DNA of 64,000 bases. Source: FEN-1219 sp036563665 (GTDB lineage Bacteria; Pseudomonadota; Gammaproteobacteria; Steroidobacterales; Rariloculaceae). A model generated the notes under the pieces. The model had not been told where the DNA came from. It saw only the letters and a list, made by a program, of their open reading frames with translations, and searched no databases. This document shows positions 33,580 to 41,254 of the stretch, piece by piece. The stretch spans positions 15,890 to 79,889 of the forward strand of contig DATCLY010000066.1 in NCBI GenBank assembly GCA_036563665.1, read 5' to 3'. Each line of letters starts with the position of its first letter. Position 1 is the first letter of the stretch. The position numbers and the translations under genes were made by a program.

Positions 33580-34050
33580 ATGGAAAGGATCGAGAAGACC
33601 GTGGACGTGAATTGCCCGGTGCGCACCGCGTACAACCAGTGGACCCAGTTCGAGGAGTTCCCCCTCTTCATGTCGGGCGTCAAGGAGGTCCGCCAGCTGG
33701 ACGACACCCACGTGCACTGGCGGGCCGAGATCTGGGGCAGGGAGAAGGAATGGGACGCCGAGATCACCGAGCAGGTGCCCGACCAGTACATCGCCTGGCG
33801 TAGCACCTCGGGCGATGCGCCGAATGCCGGCGCAGTGCACTTCGAGCCGCTCGGCGCGGATCGCACGCGCGTGCGCCTCACGATGGAGTACGAGCCGCAA
33901 GGCGCCATCGAGAACATCGGCGATGCGCTCGGCGCGATGTCCTCGCGCGTGCAGGAGAGCGTCGAGGACTTCAAGCGCTTCATCGAGGGGCGCAGCGCCG
34001 AGGGCGGCGCCTGGCGCGGCGAGGTGCACGGGTCGCGACGCGAATCCTGA
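33580..34050 (+). CDS. SRPBCC (START-like) family protein
   Basis: 156 residues. Starts E-R-I-E-K-T-V-D-V-N-C-P-V-R-T-A-Y-N-Q-W-T-Q-F-E-E-F-P-L-F-M, the polyketide-cyclase/COQ10 type pattern for a helix-grip hydrophobic pocket. G-A-V-H-F-E-P-L-G-A-D-R-T-R-V and R-L-T-M-E-Y follow, and a C-terminal amphipathic helix. It probably binds a hydrophobic ligand or acts as a chaperone; this subgroup is often found with stress or membrane genes. Good ribosome site CAAGGAGCGG. Convergent with the SMP-30-like gene. Confidence 0.87.
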   Translation: MERIEKTVDVNCPVRTAYNQWTQFEEFPLFMSGVKEVRQLDDTHVHWRAEIWGREKEWDAEITEQVPDQYIAWRSTSGDAPNAGAVHFEPLGADRTRVRLTMEYEPQGAIENIGDALGAMSSRVQESVEDFKRFIEGRSAEGGAWRGEVHGSRRES

Positions 34051-34063
34051 CGCGCCACCGCAT

Positions 34064-34083
34064 GCCGGGACCGCGCGCCCGGC
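34064..34083. terminator. Small hairpin between convergent genes
   Basis: GCCGGG and CCCGGC form a six-pair stem around an eight-base loop in the 49-base gap between converging stops. It is a weak termination signal with no T-tract. Confidence 0.2.
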
Positions 34084-34099
34084 GTGAATTCGCGCCCGG

Positions 34100-35098
34100 C
34101 TACTTCGGCCGGCCCGCGAAGCCCTGCGCCAGCATGTCGAGCGCGTAGATCGTCATCGCCGTGTTGCGGATGCCTTCCGGCGTGGTCCACGCCTTGCCGT
34201 CCGGCCCCACGGCGCCCATCTGCGGCACGTACAGCGTGCGCTTGTCCGGCCCCGAGAACGCCAGCGTGATCGGCCGTCGCGGCGTGGGGATCAGGCCCAG
34301 GCGCTCGCCGTCGCGCGAGAAGACGTGCACGCCGCGGTTCGCGGTGACGTAGAGGCGTCCCTCGGCGTCCACCGCCATGCCGTCGCCGCCGTCGTCGCCG
34401 TCCAGGGTGGCGAACACCCGCCGGTTGGTGGTCGTGCCGTCGGCGCGCACGTCGAACGCGAGCACCTCCGTCACGTTCGTCACGTAGAGCGTGCGCCCGT
34501 CCGGGCTCAGCATGATGCCGTTGGAGCGGATGTCCCCTTCCGCGACCGTGCTGATCCGGCCCTGCGCGTCGACGTAGTAGGCGCCGCCGACCGTGAAGTA
34601 CGCGCCGCCCTTGCCGTCCGCGATGAGATCGTTCAGCCGGCCCAGCGGCCGCCCGTCGGGGAAGCTGTTGGCCAGCACCCGCCGCTCGGGCCAGACGATG
34701 GCCACGGCGGTGAGCTCCTTGCAGCCGGGCAGCTCGGGGTTCATCGGCTCCGTGCAGGTGCGCTCCACCGCGTAGACCCTGCCTTCGTTGTCGAGCGACA
34801 CGGAGCCCGCGCCCCGCGTCTGCGAGAGGAACACGTGCTCGCGGCCGGCCGCGTCGAGCTTGCGGATCGTGTCCGTCTGCTCCTGCGCGAACAGGACGCC
34901 GCCGTCCGGCGTGCCGACGATGCCGTCGGCCGTCTCGAAATCGGCCCACACGATCCGCCAGGGCGTGCCGGCGGCGACGACGCCGGGGATGGCGGTGACG
35001 ACGGCCTCGCGCTCGCCCGGCAGGAGCTGCTGCGCCGCGGCCCCGCCGGCCTGGGCGAGCGCGAGCGCGACGATCGGCAGGAGCATCTTCTCGTTCAT
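34100..35098 (-). CDS. Secreted SMP-30/gluconolactonase-like beta-propeller
   Basis: 332 residues with a signal peptide ending A-G-G-A-A-A-Q. The repeated blades carry the SMP-30/lactonase pattern: A-D-G-I-V-G-T-P-D-G-G-V-L-F-A, then G-S-V-S-L-D-N-E-G-R-V-Y-A, L-N-D-L-I-A-D-G-K-G-G-A-Y-F-T, S-N-G-I-M-L-S-P-D-G-R-T-L-Y-V-T-N, and D-G-D-D-G-G-D-G-M-A-V-D. The N-D and N-G-I residues match the calcium-binding centre. It probably hydrolyses a lactone in the periplasm. The upstream 5' leader contains a ten-pair hairpin. Single gene. Confidence 0.88.
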   Translation of the reverse strand: MNEKMLLPIVALALAQAGGAAAQQLLPGEREAVVTAIPGVVAAGTPWRIVWADFETADGIVGTPDGGVLFAQEQTDTIRKLDAAGREHVFLSQTRGAGSVSLDNEGRVYAVERTCTEPMNPELPGCKELTAVAIVWPERRVLANSFPDGRPLGRLNDLIADGKGGAYFTVGGAYYVDAQGRISTVAEGDIRSNGIMLSPDGRTLYVTNVTEVLAFDVRADGTTTNRRVFATLDGDDGGDGMAVDAEGRLYVTANRGVHVFSRDGERLGLIPTPRRPITLAFSGPDKRTLYVPQMGAVGPDGKAWTTPEGIRNTAMTIYALDMLAQGFAGRPK

Positions 35099-35127
35099 CG
35101 GTCCCCCTTCGCACAACGTCGTGTGGC

Positions 35128-35150
35128 GCGCCCGCGCCGTGCGCGGGCGC
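35128..35150. other. Ten-pair hairpin in the SMP-30 leader
   Basis: GCGCCCGCGC-CGT-GCGCGGGCGC is a perfect stem with a three-base loop, 30 bases upstream of the ATG at 35098. It could affect transcript stability or pausing. No T-run. Confidence 0.3.
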
Positions 35151-35262
35151 CCCGCATGCGGGCCTCAGTCTATGCGGGGGGCTGCCACAATTCATCATTT
35201 TTGCGGCCCGCCCATGCCAGTTTCGGCGGGCAGCATGGCGGCATGACACGGAAGGAGCCGTC

Positions 35263-35943
35263 ATGCTGAAGCGGTGCACGGATGTCGCCGTCGCGGGCGT
35301 CGCGCTGCTGCTGCTCGCACCCCTGCTGCTCGTCGTGGGCGCGCTCGTCAAGCTCGACGGCGGACCCGCGCTGTTCGTGCAGGAACGGCTCGGTCGCGGC
35401 CGGCGGCCGTTCCGCATCTACAAGCTCCGCACGATGCGCGACGGCGCCGTCACGCGCCTCGGACGCGTGCTCCGCGCGACGGGCGTCGACGAGCTGCCGC
35501 AGCTCGTGAACGTGCTGCGGGGCGACATGAGCCTCATCGGGCCGCGCCCCCTGACCGAGGCGGACGTCGTGCGCCTTGGCTGGCACGGGCCGTCGCACGC
35601 GGCGCGCTGGTCCGTGCGGCCCGGCATCACCGGCCTCGCGCAGCTGCATGCGGGCCGCGGCGCGCGCCAGTCGTGGTTCCTGGACGCACGCTACGTCCGC
35701 GACGGCGATCTCGGTCTCGACCTCGCCATCGCGGGGCTCTCGGTGGCCGTTGTCGCGCTCGGCAAGCGGCGGGTCCGCGCGTGGCTGCGCGAGCACCGGC
35801 GCCGTCTCGCCGCGCGCCGCGCCGCCTCGGCCGTCGCCGCGAGCCGGGCCCCGGCCGCGCGGCCCGCGCCCGGCTCGCCGCCGGCGGCATCCCCTACCCC
35901 GCGCCTCGCGGCGGCCTGGCCTTCGCGTGCAACGCCCAGTTGA
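35263..35943 (+). CDS. Bacterial sugar transferase (initiating glycosyltransferase)
   Basis: 226 residues. The single N-terminal membrane segment (about 8-28) leads into the WbaP/WcaJ-type catalytic core: F-V-Q-E-R-L-G-R-G-R-R-P-F-R-I-Y-K-L-R-T-M-R, G-V-D-E-L-P-Q-L-V-N-V-L-R-G-D-M-S-L-I-G-P-R-P-L, and R-P-G-I-T-G-L-A-Q. These enzymes put the first phosphosugar on undecaprenyl phosphate. The loop between R-T-M-R and the D-E-L-P-Q motif is much shorter than usual. The last 45 residues are an Ala/Pro/Arg-rich tail that overlaps the 3' end of the opposite permease gene by 50 bases. No polysaccharide cluster is nearby. Confidence 0.87.
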   Translation: MLKRCTDVAVAGVALLLLAPLLLVVGALVKLDGGPALFVQERLGRGRRPFRIYKLRTMRDGAVTRLGRVLRATGVDELPQLVNVLRGDMSLIGPRPLTEADVVRLGWHGPSHAARWSVRPGITGLAQLHAGRGARQSWFLDARYVRDGDLGLDLAIAGLSVAVVALGKRRVRAWLREHRRRLAARRAASAVAASRAPAARPAPGSPPAASPTPRLAAAWPSRATPS

Positions 35944-37219
35944 CGACCCAGAGCGCCACCCCGATGCCCATCAGCGCGCCCGCGATCCAGTACTGCCGCG
36001 GCTCCCGCCCCGCGAGCGGCGACGCGAGATACGCACACGAGACCACGCCCAGGAGCGGCAGCGCGGTCGGCGCGCGGTAGTGCGCGTGCGCGACGGGACG
36101 GCGCCGCAGCACGAGCACAGCGAGGTTCACGAGCGCGAACACGCACAGCAGCAGCAGCGCCGTCGTGCCGCCGAGGTCGCGCACGCCGCCCCAGCTCGCG
36201 AGCGCGATCACGAGCGCCGTCGTGAACAGGATCGCCACCCAGGGCGTGCGCCGGCCGGCGTGCACGGCGCCGAACGCGGGCGGGATGATGTCCTCGCGCG
36301 CGAGCCCGTACACGAGGCGCGAGGCCATCATCATGTTGATCAGCGCCGAGTTGCTCACGGCGAACATCGCGATCAGCGAGAACAGGCCGAGCGGGAACGA
36401 AGGCGCGCCCACGCGCACCACCTCGAGCAGGTCCTGGTCGCTCTCCGCCAGCACGTCGATCGGCACCAGGGCGGTGGCGAAGAACGCCACGGCCATGTAG
36501 AGCACGCCGGCCGCCGCGAGCCCGCCGAACACGGCGCGCGGAAAGATCCGCGGCGGATCGGTCGTCTCCTCCGCCATGTTGACCGAATCCTCGAAGCCGA
36601 CCAGCGCGAAGAACGCGAGCGCGGCGCCGCTCACGACGAGCCCGAAAGGCGTGCCGTCCGCGTTGAACTCGAGCGCCCTGCCGGCGTCGCCCACGCCCCG
36701 GGCGAGCGCGAGCGCACCGGTCCCGACGACGATCAGGAGCCCGGCGAGCTCCACGCACGTGAGCACGATGTTGAGCTTCACGGACTCCGCCACGCCGCGC
36801 AGATTCACGGCGGCGAGCACGAGCAGAAAGGCGAGCGCCACGAGCAGCACCGGCAACGCCGCGAGTTCCTGGAAATATCCCGCGAAGCTGCGGCTCGCGG
36901 CGCCCGCGGAGGTGAGCCCGGAAGCCATCACCGCGAACGCCACCAGGAACGTGAGGAACGGCCGCCCGAAGGCCCGCTGCGTGTAGAGCGCCGCGCCCGC
37001 GGCCTGCGGGTACTTGCCCACCAGCTCCACGTAGGAGGCGGCCGTGCAGAATGCCACGAGGAAGGCGACGCCGAAGGCCAGCCACGCGGCACCGCCCACC
37101 GTGCCGGCGACGTCGCCGGTGAGGGCGTAGATACCGGTGCCGAGAATGTCTCCCAGCACGAATAAAAGCAGCAGCTTGGGGCCGATGGCGCGACGGAGCG
37201 CCGGTCGCTCTTTGCTCAA
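35894..37219 (-). CDS. APC-family amino-acid permease
   Basis: 441 residues, about 12 transmembrane helices. Helix 1 has the unwound substrate site G-D-I-L-G-T-G-I-Y, and helix 6 has A-L-V-G-F-E-D-S-V-N-M-A-E-E-T-T-D-P-P-R, both diagnostic for the amino acid-polyamine-organocation superfamily. It imports an amino acid or amine by proton symport or exchange; the specificity is not visible. The start is TTG at 37219 with GGAG upstream. Convergent with, and overlapping by 50 bases, the sugar transferase gene. Confidence 0.92.
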   Translation of the reverse strand: MSKERPALRRAIGPKLLLLFVLGDILGTGIYALTGDVAGTVGGAAWLAFGVAFLVAFCTAASYVELVGKYPQAAGAALYTQRAFGRPFLTFLVAFAVMASGLTSAGAASRSFAGYFQELAALPVLLVALAFLLVLAAVNLRGVAESVKLNIVLTCVELAGLLIVVGTGALALARGVGDAGRALEFNADGTPFGLVVSGAALAFFALVGFEDSVNMAEETTDPPRIFPRAVFGGLAAAGVLYMAVAFFATALVPIDVLAESDQDLLEVVRVGAPSFPLGLFSLIAMFAVSNSALINMMMASRLVYGLAREDIIPPAFGAVHAGRRTPWVAILFTTALVIALASWGGVRDLGGTTALLLLCVFALVNLAVLVLRRRPVAHAHYRAPTALPLLGVVSCAYLASPLAGREPRQYWIAGALMGIGVALWVVNWALHAKARPPRGAG

Positions 37220-37530
37220 GTCACGCGCGCTCCGTCGCTATGATCGTCAGCCGGCGTGCCGCCACGCGTCTCTCCGATGCTGCGGGCGTGGCGGTATGAT
37301 ACCTGGCAAACACGCTCCGCCTCGCGCGCGTGCGCTTGTCCCCGTGGGGCTCGCGCCGAGCGAGCGCGGCCGGACCGCACGTCTCCGCCTGCCAACGACT
37401 GCGGGCTACGCAACGGCGCACCCGGCGCGCCGGGGCGTCGGCACGGGACGGGGCTGTGATACAGTGAAGCGGGCCTGCCGGAGCCCCGTGCTCCGAAGGC
37501 CCGCCGACGTCGAAAAGGGGGTAACGACCA
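37220..37530. promoter_or_regulatory. Intergenic control region upstream of the first secreted module
   Basis: 311 bases between the permease (leftward) and the WEGDTLVV gene (rightward). GGTATGATACC (37293-37303) is a palindrome containing a good -10 (TATGAT). CTGTGATACAG (37454-37464) is another small inverted repeat with an extended -10 character. Either could be the rightward promoter. A ribosome site AAAAGGGGG precedes the ATG. I see no gene in the GC-rich remainder. Confidence 0.35.
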
Positions 37531-38355
37531 ATGCTTTCATGGAAGCCCGTGGCGCTGCTGGCGCTGGTCCTCGTGGGGGCCGCGGCAGCGCTCGGCCAGA
37601 CGGCGGAGGAGCGCCGGGCCAAGCTGGCCGGCATGATTCCATCGCATCCCGGGCAGCTCGGGGCGCTCGCGCCGGAGAACCTGCGCAAGGAGCGCCCCAA
37701 GCCGCCGTTCGACCTCACCGGCACCTGGTTCGTCGACCTGAGCGAGGGCTTCGGCAACTTCCGCTTCGGGCCGCCGTATCCCGAGTTCATCGGGCAGGCC
37801 AAGGAGGACTTCGAGTACTCGCAGTCGCTGCCGCCGAGCGTCTCCTGGCGCGACGCCATCGGCCAGTGTTATCCGGCGGGTCTGCCGATGATCATGACGC
37901 GCGTGTGGCCCATCATGATGATCCAGCTGCCCACCGTGATCGTCATGGTGTCGAACTTCAACAACGAGTTCCGCCAAATCTTCCTGGATGGGCGCGAGTG
38001 GTCCGATCCCGATACCGTGGTCTACACCTACAACGGTGAATCGCACGGCCACTGGGAAGGCGACACGCTGGTCGTGGACACGCGCTACATCGAGACCTGG
38101 AACCACTATATCGATCGCGGCATCCCCATCTCCGAGGACTTCCGCGTGCAGGAGCGCATGCGGCTGCTCGAGGACGGCGAGGTGCTCGAGATCGAGTACA
38201 TCATGACGGACCCGAACAACTGGATCGGGGAATGGCGCAGCACCAAGCGCTGGCTGCGCGTGGACTACACGGACATCGGCCAAGTGGACTGCCTGCCGGA
38301 TCTGAACGACAACATCCCGAGCACGCAGGCCGGACGCGCCGGGCTCGAAGAATGA
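37531..38355 (+). CDS. Secreted WEGDTLVV-family protein
   Basis: 274 residues with a signal peptide ending A-A-A-L-G-Q. The mature protein has F-D-L-T-G-T-W-F-V-D, then C-Y-P-A-G-L-P, a W-P-I-M-M-I-Q-L-P-T stretch, F-R-Q-I-F-L-D-G-R, and the core G-H-W-E-G-D-T-L-V-V-D-T-R. L-R-V-D-Y and C-L-P-D-L follow. Homologous in pattern to the proteins at 25870 and 39086. Its stop overlaps the start of a DUF6152 gene (ATGA), giving a two-gene secreted module that is repeated in reverse just to the right. Function unknown. Confidence 0.83.
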   Translation: MLSWKPVALLALVLVGAAAALGQTAEERRAKLAGMIPSHPGQLGALAPENLRKERPKPPFDLTGTWFVDLSEGFGNFRFGPPYPEFIGQAKEDFEYSQSLPPSVSWRDAIGQCYPAGLPMIMTRVWPIMMIQLPTVIVMVSNFNNEFRQIFLDGREWSDPDTVVYTYNGESHGHWEGDTLVVDTRYIETWNHYIDRGIPISEDFRVQERMRLLEDGEVLEIEYIMTDPNNWIGEWRSTKRWLRVDYTDIGQVDCLPDLNDNIPSTQAGRAGLEE

Positions 38356-38801
38356 TGTTGGGGAAGCGAATCATGAAGCTTGCACAAGCCTTTGCCATCG
38401 TGGGCATCCTGTCCGGCGTCGCGCTGTCGCCTGCGCCCTCCTCCGCCCATCACTCCACGGCCGCCTTCGATACCACCCGGGTGGTGAAGATCGAAGGCGA
38501 GATCAAGCAGTTCCGCTGGATCAATCCGCACGCCTCCATCAAGATCGAGGGCACGACCGAGGGCGAGGACCCGGACGGCCTCTGGACGGTGGAGATGACG
38601 GCGCCGAACGTGCTGATCAACCAGGGCTGGAAGCGCACCTCGGTGCGTCCCGGGGACAAGGTCACGATGTTCGTGAATCCGCTCCGCAACCCCGTCGAGC
38701 TCAACGACGGCAGCCAGGGCGGGCTCTACGTGGGCGTGATCCTCGCGGACGGCAGCTCGCTCGGCCGCGTCGACGGCAAGGGTCAGGGCAGCGACCAGTA
38801 G
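38352..38801 (+). CDS. DUF6152 family periplasmic protein
   Basis: 149 residues from the coupled ATG; an alternative ATG at 38373 (M-K-L-A-Q-A-F) has GGGGAAGCG before it and gives a tidier signal. The signal peptide ends A-P-S-S-A, so the mature protein starts H-H-S-T-A-A-F-D. It has G-E-I-K-Q-F-R-W-I-N-P-H-A-S-I, W-T-V-E-M-T-A-P-N, and Q-G-W-K-R-T-S-V-R-P-G-D-K-V-T-M-F-V-N-P-L-R. The His-His start and the W-x-N-P-H histidine are shared with the member at 39915. Role unknown; metal binding is my inference. Confidence 0.85.
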   Translation: MMLGKRIMKLAQAFAIVGILSGVALSPAPSSAHHSTAAFDTTRVVKIEGEIKQFRWINPHASIKIEGTTEGEDPDGLWTVEMTAPNVLINQGWKRTSVRPGDKVTMFVNPLRNPVELNDGSQGGLYVGVILADGSSLGRVDGKGQGSDQ

Positions 38802-38898
38802 CGCCGGCTCGGCACCGCCGTTCTAGCCGCGCCCACGGCGATCTTCCGCGCCGCGACGACGGGTCGGTCCCCCACACGCTCGCGACGGCGCGTCACGC

Positions 38899-38942
38899 CG
38901 CGATCTTCAGCGCACATTCTCGCGGTGACGCCGAAGATCGCG
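38899..38942. repeat. Ten-pair inverted repeat in a convergent gap
   Basis: CGCGATCTTC and GAAGATCGCG form a perfect ten-pair stem, with three more pairs after one mismatch, and a loop of 16 to 24 bases. It sits between two converging secreted-module operons and could be a terminator or part of a larger palindromic element. Confidence 0.5.
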
Positions 38943-38972
38943 TGCTGTGGCGTTCGCGCAGGGGCCCGTCCA

Positions 38973-39061
38973 TGCAGACCCCCTTCCAGGAGCGGCGTGA
39001 ATACGTCCCAGTAGCCTCGCGCGCGCATCCTGCGCGCGAGCGTCGTGGAAGGGGGTCTGCA
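38973..39061. repeat. Sixteen-base perfect inverted repeat enclosing a second hairpin
   Basis: TGCAGACCCCCTTCCA (38973-38988) is exactly complementary to the sequence at 39046-39061. Inside lies a nine-pair hairpin, CTCGCGCGC and GCGCGCGAG, at 39016-39040. The arms resemble terminal inverted repeats of a miniature mobile element, but I see no target-site duplication. Confidence 0.6.
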
Positions 39062-39085
39062 GTCGTCAATCGCTGCGACAGCCTG

Positions 39086-39895
39086 CTAGCCCTGCTGCAG
39101 GAGCTCTTCGAAACGCAGGATGTCCTCGTTGCTCTCGATGCACTCGTACTCGCGGATCCGCTCGTTCGGCCGCAGCCGGAACGTCTCGTAGAGCCGCCAC
39201 GGCTTGGTGAACACCTCCGGATCCTCCATGATCACCTCGTAAGTGATCGTGTCGTACGTGTCGCGCGTGAAGCGCTCCGTGACGTGCAGCTGGTCGCTGT
39301 GGATCGTGCCCACGCCCTGGAGCCAGGTCTTCTCGTTGAAGCCCACCACGTCCACCACGAACGTGTCGCCCTCCCAATGCCCGACGGAATCGCCGAGATA
39401 CGTGGGCTCGATGTCCTCCGGATGTCCGCGCCCGTCCGTCGGGATGATGCGGAACGCATGGTGGATCTCGTAGAGGATGATCGTGCGGTCCGGGAGCTGC
39501 ACGATCTCGAACGGCAGGGGCCGGAAGTTGATGCGCGGCACGCCCGTGAGCAGGCAGCGCGCCATCGGGTCGTCGATGCCGTCGCGCTCCAGATAGTACT
39601 GGCGCTGCGCCTCGGCCTCGGGCTTGTAGGGCGGCGGCTCGTTCGGCGGCAACGGTTTGCGGCCGGCCGCGGCGTCCGCCTCGCGCGCGGCCGCAACCGC
39701 CTCCTCCCCTTCGGCGAGCAGCAGCGCGCTCGTTGCGATCCAGATGCCGGACAGATCCGGCTTGCCGTCGGCGGTGCGCGGCACGGGCCTGGGCTCCGCG
39801 GAGCCGTCCGGCGTGCCGCCCGACTGCGCGTGCACGGCGGGGGCCGCGAGGGCGGCCAGCGCCGCCGCCAAAGACAGCGTGGAACGGATGCTCAC
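39086..39895 (-). CDS. Secreted WEGDTLVV-family protein
   Basis: 269 residues from a GTG with GGAGAGAG upstream. The signal peptide ends P-A-V-H-A-Q. Mature sequence: P-R-T-A-D-G-K-P-D-L-S-G-I-W, then A-R-C-L-L-T-G-V-P-R, I-I-L-Y-E-I-H-H-A-F-R-I-I, the core G-H-W-E-G-D-T-F-V-V-D-V, and E-R-F-T-R-D-T-Y-D-T-I-T-Y-E-V with E-D-P-E-V-F-T-K-P-W. It is closer to the 25870 paralogue than to the 37531 one. It follows its DUF6152 partner by 20 bases, making a second copy of the module in the opposite direction. Confidence 0.83.
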   Translation of the reverse strand: MSIRSTLSLAAALAALAAPAVHAQSGGTPDGSAEPRPVPRTADGKPDLSGIWIATSALLLAEGEEAVAAAREADAAAGRKPLPPNEPPPYKPEAEAQRQYYLERDGIDDPMARCLLTGVPRINFRPLPFEIVQLPDRTIILYEIHHAFRIIPTDGRGHPEDIEPTYLGDSVGHWEGDTFVVDVVGFNEKTWLQGVGTIHSDQLHVTERFTRDTYDTITYEVIMEDPEVFTKPWRLYETFRLRPNERIREYECIESNEDILRFEELLQQG

Positions 39896-39914
39896 GGCGC
39901 GCTCTCTCCGTCGA

Positions 39915-40331
39915 TCAGCGGGCTCGATAATCGTCTCGTCCGCCGGTGCCCGCGGGCGGACCCGCGGCCAGCCGCGTGCCGTCGCCGAGCGTGACGTAGC
40001 GGGCCATGCCGAAGTTCGGGTCCGCTCGGGCACCCCAGCCGAACACCGTAACGGTGTCGCCGGGCTTCAGCGTGACGTCGCGCTTCCAGCCCTGCCGCAC
40101 CAGCATGTTCGGCGGGTAGCCTTCGAAGCGCCAGCGGGTGACGGTGCCGTCCTCGCTCGTCACGTCGAGCGAGAAATGGACGTGCGGATTGGTCCACTCG
40201 ACCTCGGTGACGGTCCCCGTGACCGTCACCTGCTTCTCGCCGTCGAACACCGCCGCGAACGAGTGGTGCGCGGCGGCCGGCAGGATCGGCAGCAGAGCCC
40301 CCGCGAGCACCAAGAGCACGCGTAAGCTCAT
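39915..40331 (-). CDS. DUF6152 family periplasmic protein
   Basis: 138 residues. The signal peptide ends I-L-P-A-A-A, giving a mature start H-H-S-F-A-A-V-F-D. Conserved parts: G-T-V-T-E-V-E-W-T-N-P-H-V-H-F-S-L-D-V, W-R-F-E-G-Y-P-P-N-M-L, and Q-G-W-K-R-D-V-T-L-K-P-G-D-T-V-T-V. The internal N-P-H-V-H contains two histidines. Here it precedes the WEGDTLVV partner gene, whereas in the neighbouring copy it follows it. Function unknown. Confidence 0.85.
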   Translation of the reverse strand: MSLRVLLVLAGALLPILPAAAHHSFAAVFDGEKQVTVTGTVTEVEWTNPHVHFSLDVTSEDGTVTRWRFEGYPPNMLVRQGWKRDVTLKPGDTVTVFGWGARADPNFGMARYVTLGDGTRLAAGPPAGTGGRDDYRAR

Positions 40332-40447
40332 GATTTTTCTCCCCTACAAGACAGATGTTGACGCATTATCGGAACGCGCCGCCGTGCATAGCAAGGAATG
40401 GAGCCGATAACCGGGCGGCTATAGCGGCGCGTCGCGGCTTGGGCCGC

Positions 40448-41128
40448 TCAGCGCAGGAAACCGACCGCGACGGCGAGCTCCGAGAAGCCGGGCCGGTCGG
40501 CCGTGTCGAAATCGATCCACTGGCGGCCGACGTTGGCGTCGAGGAACAGCCGCCGGCCGAACGCCCAGCGCACGCCCACGCGCAGCGCCGCGCTCATGTC
40601 CGTGTCCGTCTTGGTGGGCTGCACGGCGTCGCAGACGTAGCCCCACCACGGATGCCACCAGCAGAAGCCGACCGGCGCCCCTTCCGGGATGTTCGTGTCC
40701 ACTGACGTCACGCCGAGCGCGAAGCTGGCGTACGGCGCGACGCGCCCGAAATCGCCGAAGTACCGCTTGGCGTGCGCCAGCAGGCTCGTCGCCTCGAGCT
40801 CGCCGTCGAGCCGCGTTCCGCCGGGCGCGAGCGGACCGTCCACCGCCACGTCCGCGAGGTAATCCACCTCGTGGAACGTGAATCGCGCACCCACCGTCCA
40901 GCGATCCGCGAACGCGTAGTCGAAGTTGAAGCCGAGGCCGGTGGCCGAATCCGTGCGCACGACGGTGCCGCCGTCGAACGGCGTGCTCTCGCCGTCGAGG
41001 TGCGGCACGACGATCGCGAACTCGTAGTCGCCCCGCGGCGTGCCTCCGGGCTCCTGCGCGGCGGCCCCTGTGGCCGCGCCGCAGAGCGCGGCCGTCGCGA
41101 GCCCAGGAACGATCGCTCGTGTGTCCAT
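40448..41128 (-). CDS. Outer-membrane beta-barrel protein, OmpW/OmpA-barrel-like
   Basis: 226 residues with a signal peptide ending A-A-T-G-A-A-A-Q. Alternating hydrophobic strands are visible: Y-E-F-A-I-V-V-P-H-L, G-L-G-F-N-F-D-Y-A-F-A-D-R-W-T-V-G-A-R-F-T, A-P-Y-A-S-F-A-L-G-V, A-L-R-V-G-V-R-W-A-F, and a final S-E-L-A-V-A-V-G-F-L-R. This is an eight-strand barrel size. One cysteine pair (F-C-W-W and Y-V-C) lies in a Trp-rich loop. Good ribosome site GGAGGGCGG. Role unknown; possibly a small pore. Confidence 0.8.
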   Translation of the reverse strand: MDTRAIVPGLATAALCGAATGAAAQEPGGTPRGDYEFAIVVPHLDGESTPFDGGTVVRTDSATGLGFNFDYAFADRWTVGARFTFHEVDYLADVAVDGPLAPGGTRLDGELEATSLLAHAKRYFGDFGRVAPYASFALGVTSVDTNIPEGAPVGFCWWHPWWGYVCDAVQPTKTDTDMSAALRVGVRWAFGRRLFLDANVGRQWIDFDTADRPGFSELAVAVGFLR

Positions 41129-41254
41129 CCTGCCGCCCTCCGTCGTGGAGCACCGCCGCTGCAATTTCCACGCCACGCGCTTCCACTGGCGGACGGCCGC
41201 GGAAGCTGATTAACTCGAACGAGCAGCCAGCAAGCGCCCCGAAGGCGGCCGGCC

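Noticed and set aside
38973..39061. Origin of replication or attachment site at the nested palindromes
   Set aside because: No DnaA boxes, no tRNA, no integrase and no direct repeats. A palindromic element or terminator explains it better.
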